Source of the DNA: Demequina globuliformis
Lineage (GTDB): Bacteria; Actinomycetota; Actinomycetes; Actinomycetales; Demequinaceae
NCBI RefSeq assembly: GCF_000975155.1
Contig: NZ_BBRG01000001.1
Span: 1,719,647 to 1,783,646 of the forward strand
DNA: 64,000 nucleotides
Reading direction: 5' to 3'
Part shown: positions 36,642 through 45,920 of the stretch, in pieces
Position numbering within the stretch: the first letter of the stretch is position 1
Layout: each line of letters begins with the position of its first letter
Notes under the pieces: model-generated
Databases searched by the model: none
What the model saw: the letters and a program-made list of their open reading frames with translations, nothing else
What the model was told of the DNA's origin: nothing
Translations under genes and position numbers: made by a program

Positions 36642-37730
36642 GTGAGCGATCAGCCAGTTTCCGTCATCCCGTTCCTGCACGCCCTCGCCAGCACCGGCGG
36701 ATCCGACCTCCATGTGAAGGTGGGCTCTGCGCCACGAGTGCGTGTTGATGGCCGTTTGCGCAAGCTTCAGGTGCCGCCGCTGACTCCCGCGGACACCCGC
36801 AACATGGTCGCGCAGGTGCTGCCAGAGGACCTGGTCGCGTCCTTCCGTGACACCCACGAGGCGGACTTTGCGTTCTCGCTGTCTGGTGTGGGCCGCTTCC
36901 GCGTCAACGCCTACGTTGCCCGCGGCACCGACTGTCTGGTGTTCCGCCGCGTCGCCGTGGGTGCGCAGCCGTGGGAAGACTTGGGGCTGCCTCAGGTGAT
37001 CGCCGACCTCGCGCTTGAGCCCCGCGGTCTGGTGCTGGTCACCGGCCCCACGGGGTCGGGAAAGACCACCACGCTCGCATCGATGATTGACCTCATCAAC
37101 ACGTACCGCGAGGTCAACATCATCACGATCGAGGACCCCATCGAGGTCCTCCACCAGGACAAGAAGGCGATCATCTCGCAGCGCGAGGTGCGCTCCGACA
37201 CCCTGGACTTCACGAACGCGCTGCGCGGAGCCATGCGCCAGGACCCCGACGTCATCATGGTCGGCGAGATGCGTGACATCGAGACCGTCCGTGCCGCGCT
37301 GTCCGCCGCCGAGACAGGCCACCTGGTGCTCGCGACCCTGCACACTGTCGACGCGCAGGACACGATCAACCGCATCGTGGACTTCTTCACGCCGCACGAG
37401 CAGAGCCAGGTCCGTGCGACCCTTGCGCAGACCCTGCGTGGAATCGTGTCCCAGCGCCTGGTGCGCCGCGCGGATGGCACCGGCCGTACGCTCGCCGCCG
37501 AGGTCATGGTCAACCACGGACGTACCGCTGAGGCGATCATTGAGCCCTCGAGCCAGCCTCCCATCACTGACCTCATCGCTGAGGGTGAGTACTACAAGAT
37601 GCAGACCTTTGACCAGCACCTGTTCGCGCTCGTGCGCGATGGTTTGGTGTCGGTGGACGACGCTGTCGCGATCGCGTCGCGTCCGCACGATCTCACGGTG
37701 ACGCTCAAGAACGCGGGTGTGATCGCCTAA
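36642..37730 (+). CDS. pilT: PilT/VirB11-family twitching ATPase
   Basis: 362 residues from GTG. An N-terminal PAS-like domain (SDLHVKVGSAPRVRVDGRL) precedes a RecA-like motor with Walker A GPTGSGKTTTLA, Asp box ITIEDPIEVLH, Walker B VIMVGEMRD and His box HLVLATLHTVDAQDTINR. These match PilT, the retraction ATPase of type IV pili. No pilin, PilB, PilC or PilM gene lies in the window, so it is an orphan locally. The C-terminal AIRAG retraction motif is not obvious. The predicted role is motor function, with partners elsewhere. Confidence 0.9.
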   Translation: MSDQPVSVIPFLHALASTGGSDLHVKVGSAPRVRVDGRLRKLQVPPLTPADTRNMVAQVLPEDLVASFRDTHEADFAFSLSGVGRFRVNAYVARGTDCLVFRRVAVGAQPWEDLGLPQVIADLALEPRGLVLVTGPTGSGKTTTLASMIDLINTYREVNIITIEDPIEVLHQDKKAIISQREVRSDTLDFTNALRGAMRQDPDVIMVGEMRDIETVRAALSAAETGHLVLATLHTVDAQDTINRIVDFFTPHEQSQVRATLAQTLRGIVSQRLVRRADGTGRTLAAEVMVNHGRTAEAIIEPSSQPPITDLIAEGEYYKMQTFDQHLFALVRDGLVSVDDAVAIASRPHDLTVTLKNAGVIA

Positions 37731-37732
37731 CC

Positions 37733-37801
37733 CGCCCTCCGCCCCGCCAAATGGCTCCATTTGGCTGTTTTTGGGGCGCATAACAGGCATTTTGTTCCAC
37801 T
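37733..37801 (-). repeat. Interspersed palindromic repeat, copy C
   Basis: Inverted copy relative to A and B. Its core GCCAAATGGCTCCATTTGGC is at 37746-37765, followed by TGTTTTT. On the minus strand it reads AGTGGAAC...CTGTTATG...CAAAAACAGCC, then the core. It begins 2 bp after the pilT stop, so it may also serve as the pilT terminator. Confidence 0.75.
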
Positions 37802-38052
37802 TCAGCGTCAGGCACGCGGGAGTAGCGGCAGTGGGACCGTCTTGCGCGGCGCGCCTGCGGCTGCCGGAGTTTGGCAGTCGGCGGTCGCGTGAAACGGGTC
37901 GGGCCGTGTGCGGGCGTAGCGGCCGCAGAGCCCTCGCGGGCGTACCTCAGAGAGAACAACGCCGCGCGGAACGTACGCCGGTCGGGTCGATGCTGCAGTC
38001 GGCTTCGGTACGGAGCCGTGCCCCGGCATCGGCGGCTCCGAGGCTGTGGTGA

Positions 38053-38122
38053 AGTGGCACTTTTTCGCTGTTATGGCCACCTAAAACAGCCAAATGGAGC
38101 CATTTGGCGAAGGAGGGGGAGG
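38053..38122 (+). repeat. Interspersed palindromic repeat, copy B
   Basis: 70 nt: AGTGGCAC, then GCTGTTATGGCC, TAAAACAGCC, the core GCCAAATGGAGCCATTTGGC (38089-38108) and GGAGGGGGAGG. On the minus strand it follows the SGNH-like gene stop (38131) directly, with TGTTTTA after the hairpin. Confidence 0.75.
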
Positions 38123-38130
38123 CGGCGGGG

Positions 38131-38733
38131 CTAGGTGGATGCCGGCTGGAGGCCCAGCCACTCGTGCCACGTCGAGTGCAGCACCAGCCACGCCATGAGC
38201 CCGTAGCCAGCCTGCAACGGCACCTCGCCACCGGTGGTGGCCATGTCTGTCGCCCACTGGTCGTGGCGCGCAAGAGGACCGTACATGTCGATGTACGGCA
38301 CCGAGCGACGGGTGGCCGCCTCGTCGCACAGCGCGGCATACTCGGCGACTGCGCGGTTGTCGACAGCGGTGATGGGCGGCGGGCCGGCCATCATGGTGCG
38401 AAAACCCAGAGCCGCCGCACGGTCCAAGGTGTTGGCGAGGTGCAAGCGCGTCATCGTGGGGGAGACGCGCTTGCTCAGGTCGTGACGACCGATCGCGAAC
38501 AACACGTAGTTGTCCGCCTCCTTGAGGCCTGCCGGCCCCACGCGGCGGAGCGCTTCCTCATCCCAGCGGCTCGACAGTTCCGCGGTGGTTTCCCCTGGGA
38601 CCGCGAGCGTGTGAAAACGCAGATCCGGTCCCAGGGGAAGGGTGCGGGCTGCGACGCGGCCCGACCACCCCAATGCCTTGGGATCGCCGTGGCCAGCGAC
38701 GAGCTCGTCACCGACGAAGAAGATGTTCTTCAT
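38131..38733 (-). CDS. SGNH/GDSL hydrolase-like protein, catalytic Ser replaced
   Basis: 200 residues with an SGNH fold: block [23 protein letters not shown], block II-type [13 protein letters not shown], block [13 protein letters not shown], and HSTWHEWLG near the C-terminus. In block I the usual GDSL Ser is Glu (GDEL), and in block III GxND is GRHD. I recall other actinobacterial relatives with GDELVAG, so this may be a subfamily trait rather than a mutation. Esterase activity is doubtful. It overlaps kgd by 4 bp (ATGA), so it is co-translated with it. Confidence 0.75.
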   Translation of the reverse strand: MKNIFFVGDELVAGHGDPKALGWSGRVAARTLPLGPDLRFHTLAVPGETTAELSSRWDEEALRRVGPAGLKEADNYVLFAIGRHDLSKRVSPTMTRLHLANTLDRAAALGFRTMMAGPPPITAVDNRAVAEYAALCDEAATRRSVPYIDMYGPLARHDQWATDMATTGGEVPLQAGYGLMAWLVLHSTWHEWLGLQPAST

Positions 38734-41700
38734 CGCTCGAATGCCCGGTCGACCAGGTCTGCCTGCTCTTCCTTGTGGCGCGAGCTCAGGCCCGATGCCG
38801 GGGAGGCGGACGCGGTACGGGTCACACCCCGTACCTCACGGCCCACCACACGCGGGAACGCGTGAGCAAGGTACGACCATGCGCCCTGGTTGCGCGGCTC
38901 CTCCTGGACCCAGACCAGCTCGGCGTCGCCGTAGGTGGACAGCACCGCGTTGATCTTCTCTGCGTCCAGCGGGTAGAGCTGCTCAAGGCGGACAATCGCT
39001 GTGGACGTGTCGCCGGACTTCTCGCGCGCCGCGGCAAGGTCGTAGTAGACCTTGCCCGCGCAGATCAGCACCCGGTTGACGCCCGAGGGATCGAGCGTGT
39101 CCGGCAGGATCGGCTCAAACGTGCCCTGAGTGAAGTCCTCGACGCTGGATTGCGCAGCACGCAGGCGCAGCATCGACTTGGGGGTGAACACCACCATGGG
39201 GCGGCGCGGGCGGTCGTAGGCCTGGCGGCGCAGCAGGTGGAAGTAGCTGGCCGGCGTTGACGGCATCGCCGCGACCATGTTGTCCTCCGCGCACAGCTGG
39301 AGGAAGCGTTCCACTCGGGCAGAGGAGTGGTCCGGTCCCTGGCCCTCGTAGCCGTGCGGCAGCAGCAGCACGACGGAGGAGGACTGGCCCCACTTCTGCT
39401 CGGCGGACGAGATGAACTCGTCGATGATCGTCTGCGCGCCGTTGACGAAGTCACCGAACTGCGCTTCCCACAGCACCAGCGCATCGGGCCGCTCAACCGA
39501 GTAGCCGTACTCAAAGCCCAGGCACGCGTACTCGCTCAGTGACGAGTCGAAGATGTGCAGGCGGGCCTGATCCGAGCTCAGGTACAGCAGCGGGGTCCAC
39601 TCGGCGCCAGTGGCGCGGTCGTGGAACACTGCGTGGCGCTGCACGAAGGTGCCGCGACGGGCGTCCTGACCTGCCAGGCGCACCGGGGTGCCTTCCTGCA
39701 GGAGAGAACCGAACGCAAGTAGCTCGCCGTAGCCCCAGTCGATTCCGCCCTCGCGGCTCATCGCCTCACGGCGCTCGAGCAGCTTGGCGAGCTTGGAGTG
39801 GACGGAGAAGCCCTCTGGCGGGCGCGTGTGGGCGCGCCCGATGCGCTCGACCTGGCCCTTGGACACTGCGGTCTGCCATCCGACCATGACGCCGGCGTCC
39901 GAGGACTGGCTCGACGGCAACTCGAGGCCGGAGATGGACTCCGTGTCCGTGCCCTGGAAGCCCTCGCGGGTTTCCAGGAACACCCGCTCGAGCTGAGCGA
40001 GGTAGTCCTGCGAAACGGCCTCGGCCTCCTCGGTGGTGATGTCTCCACGGCGGATCAGCGATTCGGTGTAGAGGTGGCGAACCGAGCGCTTGGCCTCGAT
40101 GAGGTCGTACATGCGCGGCTGCGTCATCGAGGGGTCGTCACCCTCGTTGTGACCGCGGCGGCGGTAGCAGACCATGTCGATGATGACGTCGCGACCGAAC
40201 TCTTCGCGGTACTCGAACGCCAGGCGCGCCGTGCGGGCACAGGCCTCCGGGTCGTCGCCATTCACGTGGAAGATGGGGATCTGGTAGCCCTTGGCGATGT
40301 CCGTGCAGTAGCGCGTGGACCGCGAGTCGCCGGGGCCGGTGGTGAAGCCCACCTGGTTGTTGATGATGACGTGGACGGTGCCGCCGGTCTTGTAGCCGCG
40401 CAGGCCGGACAGGTTCAGCGTCTCCATGACGATGCCCTGGCCAGCGAACGCCGCGTCGCCGTGCACGAGCACGGGCAGCACGGGGTAGCCGTCGGTGGCG
40501 GGGTCAGCGCCCAGGGCGTCGAGCTTGGCGCGCACGATGCCCTCGAGGACCGGGTTCACGGCCTCAAGGTGCGACGGGTTGGCCGCGAGGTACACATCGG
40601 TCGTGGCACCGGACTCCGAGGTGAAGACGCCCTCGGTGCCGAGGTGGTACTTCACGTCACCGGATCCCTGAACCGAGCCGGGAACGGCCGTGCCGTCGAA
40701 CTCGGAAAAGATCTGGGAGTAGGACTTGCCGGCGAGGTTTGCGAGCACGTTGAGGCGACCGCGGTGGGCCATGCCGATGCACACTTCCTGGATGCCGGAC
40801 TCGGCAGCCGAGGACATGACAGCGTCCAGCAGCGGGATGAGCGATTCGCCGCCCTCGAGCGAGAAGCGCTTCTGGCCCACGTACTTGGTCTGGAGGAAAG
40901 CCTCGAAGGCCTCGGCAGCGTTGAGGCGGCGCAGGATGCGCAGGTGCTCTTCGCGGCTGGGCTTGGTGTAGTCCACCTCAAGGCGTTCCTGAAGCCAGGC
41001 ACGCTGCTTGCGGTCGGCGATGTGCATGTACTCGACGCCCACGGTGCGGCAGTACGCGTCGCGAAGGCGCCCGAGCACCTCGCGCATGCGCCAGCTATCG
41101 CGTCCACCAAACTCGGCGGTGGCGTAGACCCGGTCGAGGTCCCACAGCGTCAGGCCGTGGGTCTGGACATCGAGGTCGGGGTGCTTGCGCAGGCGGGTCG
41201 ACAGCGGGTCAACGTCTGCCATGAGGTGCCCGCGCGAACGGTACGCGTGAATCAGCTCGGCGATGCGGGCGGGCTTGGCGGCCTCCGCGGCCTCGTTGGT
41301 CGCGGCGTCCTGAACCCACCGGACGGGCTCGTAGGGCACGCGCAGCGCGGTGAAGACGCGGTCGAAGAACCCGTCCAGGCCCAACAGCTTGCGGTGCACG
41401 AGTGCGAGGAACTCGCCGGACTGGGCGCCCTGGATCACGCGGTGGTCGTACGTCGAGGTCAGCGTCATGACCTTCGAGATGCCCAGGCGCGCGACGGTCT
41501 CAGCCGAGGCACCCTGGTACTCCGCCGGGTAGTCCATGGCGCCGACGCCGATGATCGAGCCTTGGCCCTTCATGAGGCGCGGCACCGAGTGAACTGTGCC
41601 AATGGTGCCGGGGTTGGTCAGCGTGATGGTGGTGTCTTGGAAGTCGCTGGCCTGCAACGCTCCCGAGCGGGCGCGCTTGACGACGTCCTCATATGCGGAC

Positions 41701-42668
41701 CAGAACGACGCGAAGTTCATGTCGTCCGCGCCCTTGATGTTGGGCACCAAGAGCTGACGGGAGCCGTCATCCTTGGCGAGGTCGATCGCGAGGCCAAAGT
41801 TCACATGTGCAGGGGTCTGCACGGCAGGCTTGCCGTCGTCCTGGACGTAAGCCACGTTCATCGCGGGCAGCTGCGCGAGCGCCTCGACGATCGCGTAGCC
41901 GATGAGGTGCGTGAAACTCACCTTGCCGCCGCGGGTGCGGGTGAGGTGGTTGTTGATGACGGTGCGGTTGTCCATGAGGAGCTTGGCCGGGATGGTGCGG
42001 ACCGACGTCGCGGTCGGAACTTCCAGGCTCGCTTCCATGTTGGTCACGACACGCGCCGCGGGTCCGCGCAGGCGCGTCATGCCCTGCTCGACGTCCTTTG
42101 CCGCGAGCGCCTCGTGGTCATCCTTTTGCAGGTACGCCGCGGTGGGGGCCTGCGCGGTGGCGATGGGCTGGGTCGGCATCTGCTCGATCGCTTCCTTCGA
42201 GGCCGCCTCAGCGACCTCGGCTGCTGACGGGGCGGACTCGCCTGGCTCAGGCGTGGGCGCCTCGTTGACGGCGGCGGGTTCCGGCGACGCCGTGGTGTGG
42301 GCCGATGCCGCTGCTGGGGTGGCATCGGGGGCTCCAACGACGGACGGAGCCGCAGGCGCAGAGCTGGCTGCGGACTCATCCCGTTTGGCGGATGCGGCGG
42401 ACACATCCGTGGAAGCGGGGGCGATCATGGGGCGGTCCGGCCGGTGACTTGTCTCATGCGAGCCGGGGCTAGGGGCGGCATCCTCGACCTGAGCCGGGGG
42501 CTCATCACTGCCGCCGGAGGCGGAGCCTGAGGATGCCGACGCCGCGGCGTCGGGGGAGTGACCGTTCAGAATGAGCGAAGCCACGCTGGGCGCTCCCTCA
42601 TTGCGGTTGACAGTCATGCGGTCGGCGTCAGTTGCGCTGGTGTCGGTGGACACGTCGAGGCCGCTCAC
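38730..42668 (-). CDS. kgd: Multifunctional 2-oxoglutarate decarboxylase/dehydrogenase E1 with E2 domain (Kgd/OdhA)
   Basis: 1312 residues. An Ala/Pro/Ser/Glu-rich segment (~1-190) precedes an E2-type acyltransferase domain (~195-450, with [16 protein letters not shown]) and the E1o thiamine-diphosphate part (~475-1312: [71 protein letters not shown]). It decarboxylates 2-oxoglutarate in the TCA cycle. In Kgd/OdhA the N-terminus usually carries an NxWLVEEMY helix; it is absent here from all frames just upstream. Actinobacterial enzymes of this kind are controlled by GarA/OdhI, not seen here. Confidence 0.94.
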   Translation of the reverse strand: MSGLDVSTDTSATDADRMTVNRNEGAPSVASLILNGHSPDAAASASSGSASGGSDEPPAQVEDAAPSPGSHETSHRPDRPMIAPASTDVSAASAKRDESAASSAPAAPSVVGAPDATPAAASAHTTASPEPAAVNEAPTPEPGESAPSAAEVAEAASKEAIEQMPTQPIATAQAPTAAYLQKDDHEALAAKDVEQGMTRLRGPAARVVTNMEASLEVPTATSVRTIPAKLLMDNRTVINNHLTRTRGGKVSFTHLIGYAIVEALAQLPAMNVAYVQDDGKPAVQTPAHVNFGLAIDLAKDDGSRQLLVPNIKGADDMNFASFWSAYEDVVKRARSGALQASDFQDTTITLTNPGTIGTVHSVPRLMKGQGSIIGVGAMDYPAEYQGASAETVARLGISKVMTLTSTYDHRVIQGAQSGEFLALVHRKLLGLDGFFDRVFTALRVPYEPVRWVQDAATNEAAEAAKPARIAELIHAYRSRGHLMADVDPLSTRLRKHPDLDVQTHGLTLWDLDRVYATAEFGGRDSWRMREVLGRLRDAYCRTVGVEYMHIADRKQRAWLQERLEVDYTKPSREEHLRILRRLNAAEAFEAFLQTKYVGQKRFSLEGGESLIPLLDAVMSSAAESGIQEVCIGMAHRGRLNVLANLAGKSYSQIFSEFDGTAVPGSVQGSGDVKYHLGTEGVFTSESGATTDVYLAANPSHLEAVNPVLEGIVRAKLDALGADPATDGYPVLPVLVHGDAAFAGQGIVMETLNLSGLRGYKTGGTVHVIINNQVGFTTGPGDSRSTRYCTDIAKGYQIPIFHVNGDDPEACARTARLAFEYREEFGRDVIIDMVCYRRRGHNEGDDPSMTQPRMYDLIEAKRSVRHLYTESLIRRGDITTEEAEAVSQDYLAQLERVFLETREGFQGTDTESISGLELPSSQSSDAGVMVGWQTAVSKGQVERIGRAHTRPPEGFSVHSKLAKLLERREAMSREGGIDWGYGELLAFGSLLQEGTPVRLAGQDARRGTFVQRHAVFHDRATGAEWTPLLYLSSDQARLHIFDSSLSEYACLGFEYGYSVERPDALVLWEAQFGDFVNGAQTIIDEFISSAEQKWGQSSSVVLLLPHGYEGQGPDHSSARVERFLQLCAEDNMVAAMPSTPASYFHLLRRQAYDRPRRPMVVFTPKSMLRLRAAQSSVEDFTQGTFEPILPDTLDPSGVNRVLICAGKVYYDLAAAREKSGDTSTAIVRLEQLYPLDAEKINAVLSTYGDAELVWVQEEPRNQGAWSYLAHAFPRVVGREVRGVTRTASASPASGLSSRHKEEQADLVDRAFER

Positions 42669-42806
42669 TTTCTTGGCGCCAGTGCGTCAGATACGTCAGT
42701 GTTCTTGGTGCACCAGCCTAGACGCTTCTGGACGGCTCTAGTGACGTCCTCGCAAGGCTTTGCCGAGGTTGTGCAGACCTTTACTCGGCCCTTGCCCAAC
42801 CCTTGG

Positions 42807-43622
42807 TTATGACACGTCGCGACGGGTCATCCGCACCCACCCAACGGCGCTCGCGATGAGTCCATAAGTGAGGAGGACAGCGAAGCCAGCCCACGGCGCG
42901 AGCAGGTCCCCCGAGTCCATGGCGGAGTAGAAGCTCGCACCCACCATCGCGTCGCCGGCGGCGCCGGGCAGGTACGCCGACGCCCCCTGCAGCGGCTCGA
43001 TGAACCCGAAGGCCAGTCGCAGGATGGGCTCGACTAACTGGGTCCACCCCACGAGGATCACGATGACGATGACCTGGTTGGGCAGGGCCGCTCCCAGCCC
43101 GACGCCCACGACGGCCCACACGGTGAGCGCGACGACTCCCATGGCAATGGACCCCCACATGGATGGGTCGTCAAGGAACGTTTCCTCGCCCGCAAGCGCC
43201 AAGCCTCCGGCGCCCACGAGCACCCCGGTCACCATGGCGACAAGGCCGTACGCCAATCCGAACGGCACGATCGCAATGAGTTTGGCGGCGATGAGGCGGC
43301 TGCGGCGCGGCTCCATCAGCAAGGTCGTGTCAATGGTGCGGTGACGGTACTCGCCGGTGATCGCAATGGCGCCCAGGATCGCGGGAAAAACGTAGCCAAA
43401 GGACACCGGCAGGCTGTAGACCATGGTCGCGAGCGTGCGGGGGTCAAAGCCACTGGCCTCGACATCGCTGGAACCGCTCATGCCAAGTTCATCCGCGAAG
43501 GTGAAGCTGAACACGATGACCGCCACCATGAAGGCGACGGCGACCGCGAGCGAGGCTCCCAGAACCCACCACAGACGGGTGGTGCTGAGTTTGCGGACCT
43601 CGGCGGTGATGGCGGCGATCAT
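42807..43622 (-). CDS. ABC-2 type transporter permease
   Basis: 271 residues with about six membrane helices (e.g. WWVLGASLAVAVAFMVAVIVFSF, AILGAIAITGEYRHRTIDTTLLMEP, VIVIVILVGWTQLVEPILRLAFGF). GEYRHRTIDTTLL is the typical cytoplasmic loop of ABC-2/NatB-like exporters. It overlaps the ATPase gene by 4 bp (ATGA). Substrate unknown; such two-gene systems export drugs, peptides or lipids. The ~140 bp between this gene and kgd shows no distinct feature and would contain the kgd promoter. Confidence 0.85.
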   Translation of the reverse strand: MIAAITAEVRKLSTTRLWWVLGASLAVAVAFMVAVIVFSFTFADELGMSGSSDVEASGFDPRTLATMVYSLPVSFGYVFPAILGAIAITGEYRHRTIDTTLLMEPRRSRLIAAKLIAIVPFGLAYGLVAMVTGVLVGAGGLALAGEETFLDDPSMWGSIAMGVVALTVWAVVGVGLGAALPNQVIVIVILVGWTQLVEPILRLAFGFIEPLQGASAYLPGAAGDAMVGASFYSAMDSGDLLAPWAGFAVLLTYGLIASAVGWVRMTRRDVS

Positions 43623-44518
43623 GCTGCGGCCTCCTGCGAGGTGAGGCGGAGGAAGACGGTCTCGAGACTGTCCGCCGACTCGGCGAGTTCATGGAGTTCG
43701 AGGCCATCAGCGAAGGCCGCGGCGCCTACCTGCGCGGCCGTCACACCAGGCACGGTTGCAGCGGTGGCAGACAGTGCCTGAGCGGCAGGGAAGCGGTCGC
43801 GCAGGAACGCGGTCAACTTGTCACCGTCCGGGCTCGCGATGCGCACCTGCGCACTGGCTTCCTCGCGTAGATCAGTGATGGCGCACGCGCGCCGAAGGCG
43901 ACCGCCGGCGACGATGACCACGTCGTCCACCGTCAACTCCACCTCGGACAACAGGTGCGAACTCAGCAGCACAGTGCCGCCGCGGGCCGCGAACGCCTTC
44001 AGGAAACTGCGCAACCACTGCACCCCGGCGGGATCGAGCCCGTTTGCGGACTCGTCGAGCACCAGCACCTGAGGATCGCCCAGGAGAGCGGTCGCCAGGC
44101 CCAACCGCTGACGCATGCCCATGGAAAAGCCGCGTACGCGGCGCCCCGCAGCCTCGGTGAGCCCCACCATGGCCAGCACCTCGTCGCATCGGCCCGTATC
44201 CACTTTGGCCTGGGAGGCGTAGACGCGGAGGTGGTCGCGCGCACTGCGCCCTGGATGAAAGGCACCCTCAAAGTGCGCTCCCACCACCTGGGCAGGATGC
44301 TCAAGTGCCCCGTAGGGGCGGCCGCCAATCAATGCCTCGCCCGACGTCGCCGTCACCAGGCCCACCAGCGCCCGCAACGTTGTCGACTTGCCGGCACCAT
44401 TGGGGCCAAGGAAGCCCGTGACTCTGCCAGGCCCTGCGGTGAACGACAGGTCATTGACCGCGTGCACTGATCCGAAGGTCTTGGTGAGCGAACGAATCTC
44501 GATCGCGGGAGCATCCAT
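43619..44518 (-). CDS. ABC transporter ATP-binding protein
   Basis: 299 residues from ATG 44518, with TTGGAGA 7 nt upstream; an ATG two codons earlier lies too near that site. Walker A FLGPNGAGKSTTLRAL, Q-loop region, signature FSMGMRQRLGLATAL (LSGGQ variant, SMGMRQR typical of ABC-2 exporters), Walker B VLVLDESANGLDP and H-loop LLSSHLLSEVE. In Walker B/D-loop the usual E-P is ES (DESANGLDP), common in this subfamily. Pairs with the permease at 42807. Confidence 0.9.
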   Translation of the reverse strand: MDAPAIEIRSLTKTFGSVHAVNDLSFTAGPGRVTGFLGPNGAGKSTTLRALVGLVTATSGEALIGGRPYGALEHPAQVVGAHFEGAFHPGRSARDHLRVYASQAKVDTGRCDEVLAMVGLTEAAGRRVRGFSMGMRQRLGLATALLGDPQVLVLDESANGLDPAGVQWLRSFLKAFAARGGTVLLSSHLLSEVELTVDDVVIVAGGRLRRACAITDLREEASAQVRIASPDGDKLTAFLRDRFPAAQALSATAATVPGVTAAQVGAAAFADGLELHELAESADSLETVFLRLTSQEAAA

Positions 44519-44603
44519 GCACATTCTCCAAGTCGGGGGACCTGTCCGATGCTAGCGCCCGTCGCTATGCTGGCGACATTATGGATGACGACAGGCGTCC
44601 CTG

Positions 44604-45920
44604 GTGTTGACCGCGTGGCTACTGGTGGGGGCTGGAGTGCTCCTCACCGTCGGCACCGCCATCTTTGTTGCCGCAGAGTTCTCGTTGGTCGCGCTTGACC
44701 CCTCCCACATTGACTGCGACAACCCCCGCAACCGCCGCGTGTCCCGCGCGCTCAAGCGGCTGTCGACGCAGTTGTCTGGCGCCCAGGTGGGAATCACCCT
44801 CACCACGATCCTGTTGGGTTACACGGCGCAGCCGGCACTGGTGGAGCTCTTGTCGATCCCGCTCGAGTCCACCGCGCTGGGACGCGCGACCGTGGCCGTG
44901 ATCGCGGGTGCCGTGTCGCTTGTCCTGGTGAATGCCTTTTCCATGGTGTTCGGCGAACTTGTGCCCAAGAACGCCGCGCTCGCGGACCCGATGCGCACCG
45001 CAAGGTTGGTGACCCCGGCACAGATGGGCTTCACCACGGCGCTGGCGCCCATCATCACGGTGCTGAACAAGTCCGCGAACGCCATCCTGCGTGTGCTTGG
45101 CATCGAGCCGCGCGAGGAACTGTCAGGCGGGAGGTCGCCGCAGGAACTCGCCGCGCTGGTGCGCCGCTCCGCGGAGGCTGGCACGCTCGCCCCGTCAACC
45201 GCGCTCCTTCTGAAGAACACGATCGACCTCGACGCACTGACGGCCATTGACGTGATGACCGACCGGACCCGGATGAGCACGCTCGAACGTGACGCGACCG
45301 CCGCGGACGTCCTGACGGTGGCGCGCGCGACGGGCCATTCGCGGTTTCCGGTGGTGGGTGACAGCACTGACGACGTCTTGGGGCTGGTTCACCTCCGTGC
45401 GGCGATCGCCGTAGCGCATCCGCAGCGGGACTCCACTGCCGTGACAACCTTGATGGATGACGCTCCGCGCGTGCCCGAGACGCTGCAAATGCGGCCTTTG
45501 CTCTTGGAGCTCCGCGAGCACGGCCAGCAGTGCGCGATCGTCGTTGATGAGTACGGCGGCACCGCTGGACTCGTGACGCTTGAGGACGTCGTGGAGGAGC
45601 TCGTGGGCGAGGTCGCCGATGAACACGACCGCCGCCGCGTGTCCTCTCACCGCATGCCGACCGGAGCATGGGTGGTGCCTGGCGAGTTGCGTCCAGACGA
45701 GGTGATGGAAGTGACCGGCCTCGACATTCCTGAGTCGCCGGCGTATGAGACCCTTGGCGGCTTCATCATGGCGGAGTTGGGGCGCATTGCTCAGGTGGGT
45801 GACCGGGTGGCTGCCCCCGACTGCGAGATCCGTGTGGAACGCATGGCGGGACGCCGGATCGACCGCGTGCGACTGGACCCCGCCGTCGCCTCCGGCCCCG
45901 AGGCGGGTGACGTGCCGTGA
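44604..45920 (+). CDS. CNNM/CorC-type transporter (hemolysin family), first of a pair
   Basis: 438 residues from GTG. A DUF21/CNNM membrane domain of four helices (VGTAIFVAAEFSLVALDP ... FGELVPKNAALADP) is followed by two CBS domains (DVMTDRTRMSTLERDATAADVLTVARATGHSRFPVVGD; ...HGQQCAIVVDEYGGTAGLVTLEDVVEELVGEV) and a CorC_HlyC domain (~350-435). Such proteins move Mg2+/Co2+ or handle divalent cations. It overlaps the next gene by 4 bp (GTGA). The tandem duplication with a shorter partner is standard in actinobacteria. Confidence 0.9.
   Translation: MLTAWLLVGAGVLLTVGTAIFVAAEFSLVALDPSHIDCDNPRNRRVSRALKRLSTQLSGAQVGITLTTILLGYTAQPALVELLSIPLESTALGRATVAVIAGAVSLVLVNAFSMVFGELVPKNAALADPMRTARLVTPAQMGFTTALAPIITVLNKSANAILRVLGIEPREELSGGRSPQELAALVRRSAEAGTLAPSTALLLKNTIDLDALTAIDVMTDRTRMSTLERDATAADVLTVARATGHSRFPVVGDSTDDVLGLVHLRAAIAVAHPQRDSTAVTTLMDDAPRVPETLQMRPLLLELREHGQQCAIVVDEYGGTAGLVTLEDVVEELVGEVADEHDRRRVSSHRMPTGAWVVPGELRPDEVMEVTGLDIPESPAYETLGGFIMAELGRIAQVGDRVAAPDCEIRVERMAGRRIDRVRLDPAVASGPEAGDVP

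Larger units (their letters stand above)
37731..38130. other. 400-bp gene-free region bounded by inverted repeat copies C and B
   Basis: This gap between convergent pilT and the SGNH-like gene holds repeat copy C (37733-37801) and copy B (38053-38122) in opposite orientation, about 250 bp apart. The stretch between them (37802-38052) has only short overlapping frames with no family match, no ribosome-binding site and no recognisable RNA. Confidence 0.6.

Noticed and set aside
37802-38052. Short frames (60-110 codons) in the gap between pilT and the SGNH-like gene
   Set aside because: They overlap in several frames, lack ribosome-binding sites, and their shared peptide pieces come from the translated repeat copies.
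39798-42227. 809-codon open frame on the + strand
   Set aside because: It is antisense to kgd, whose protein is unmistakable. Its translation is low-complexity without domains; long stop-free antisense frames are expected at this GC content.
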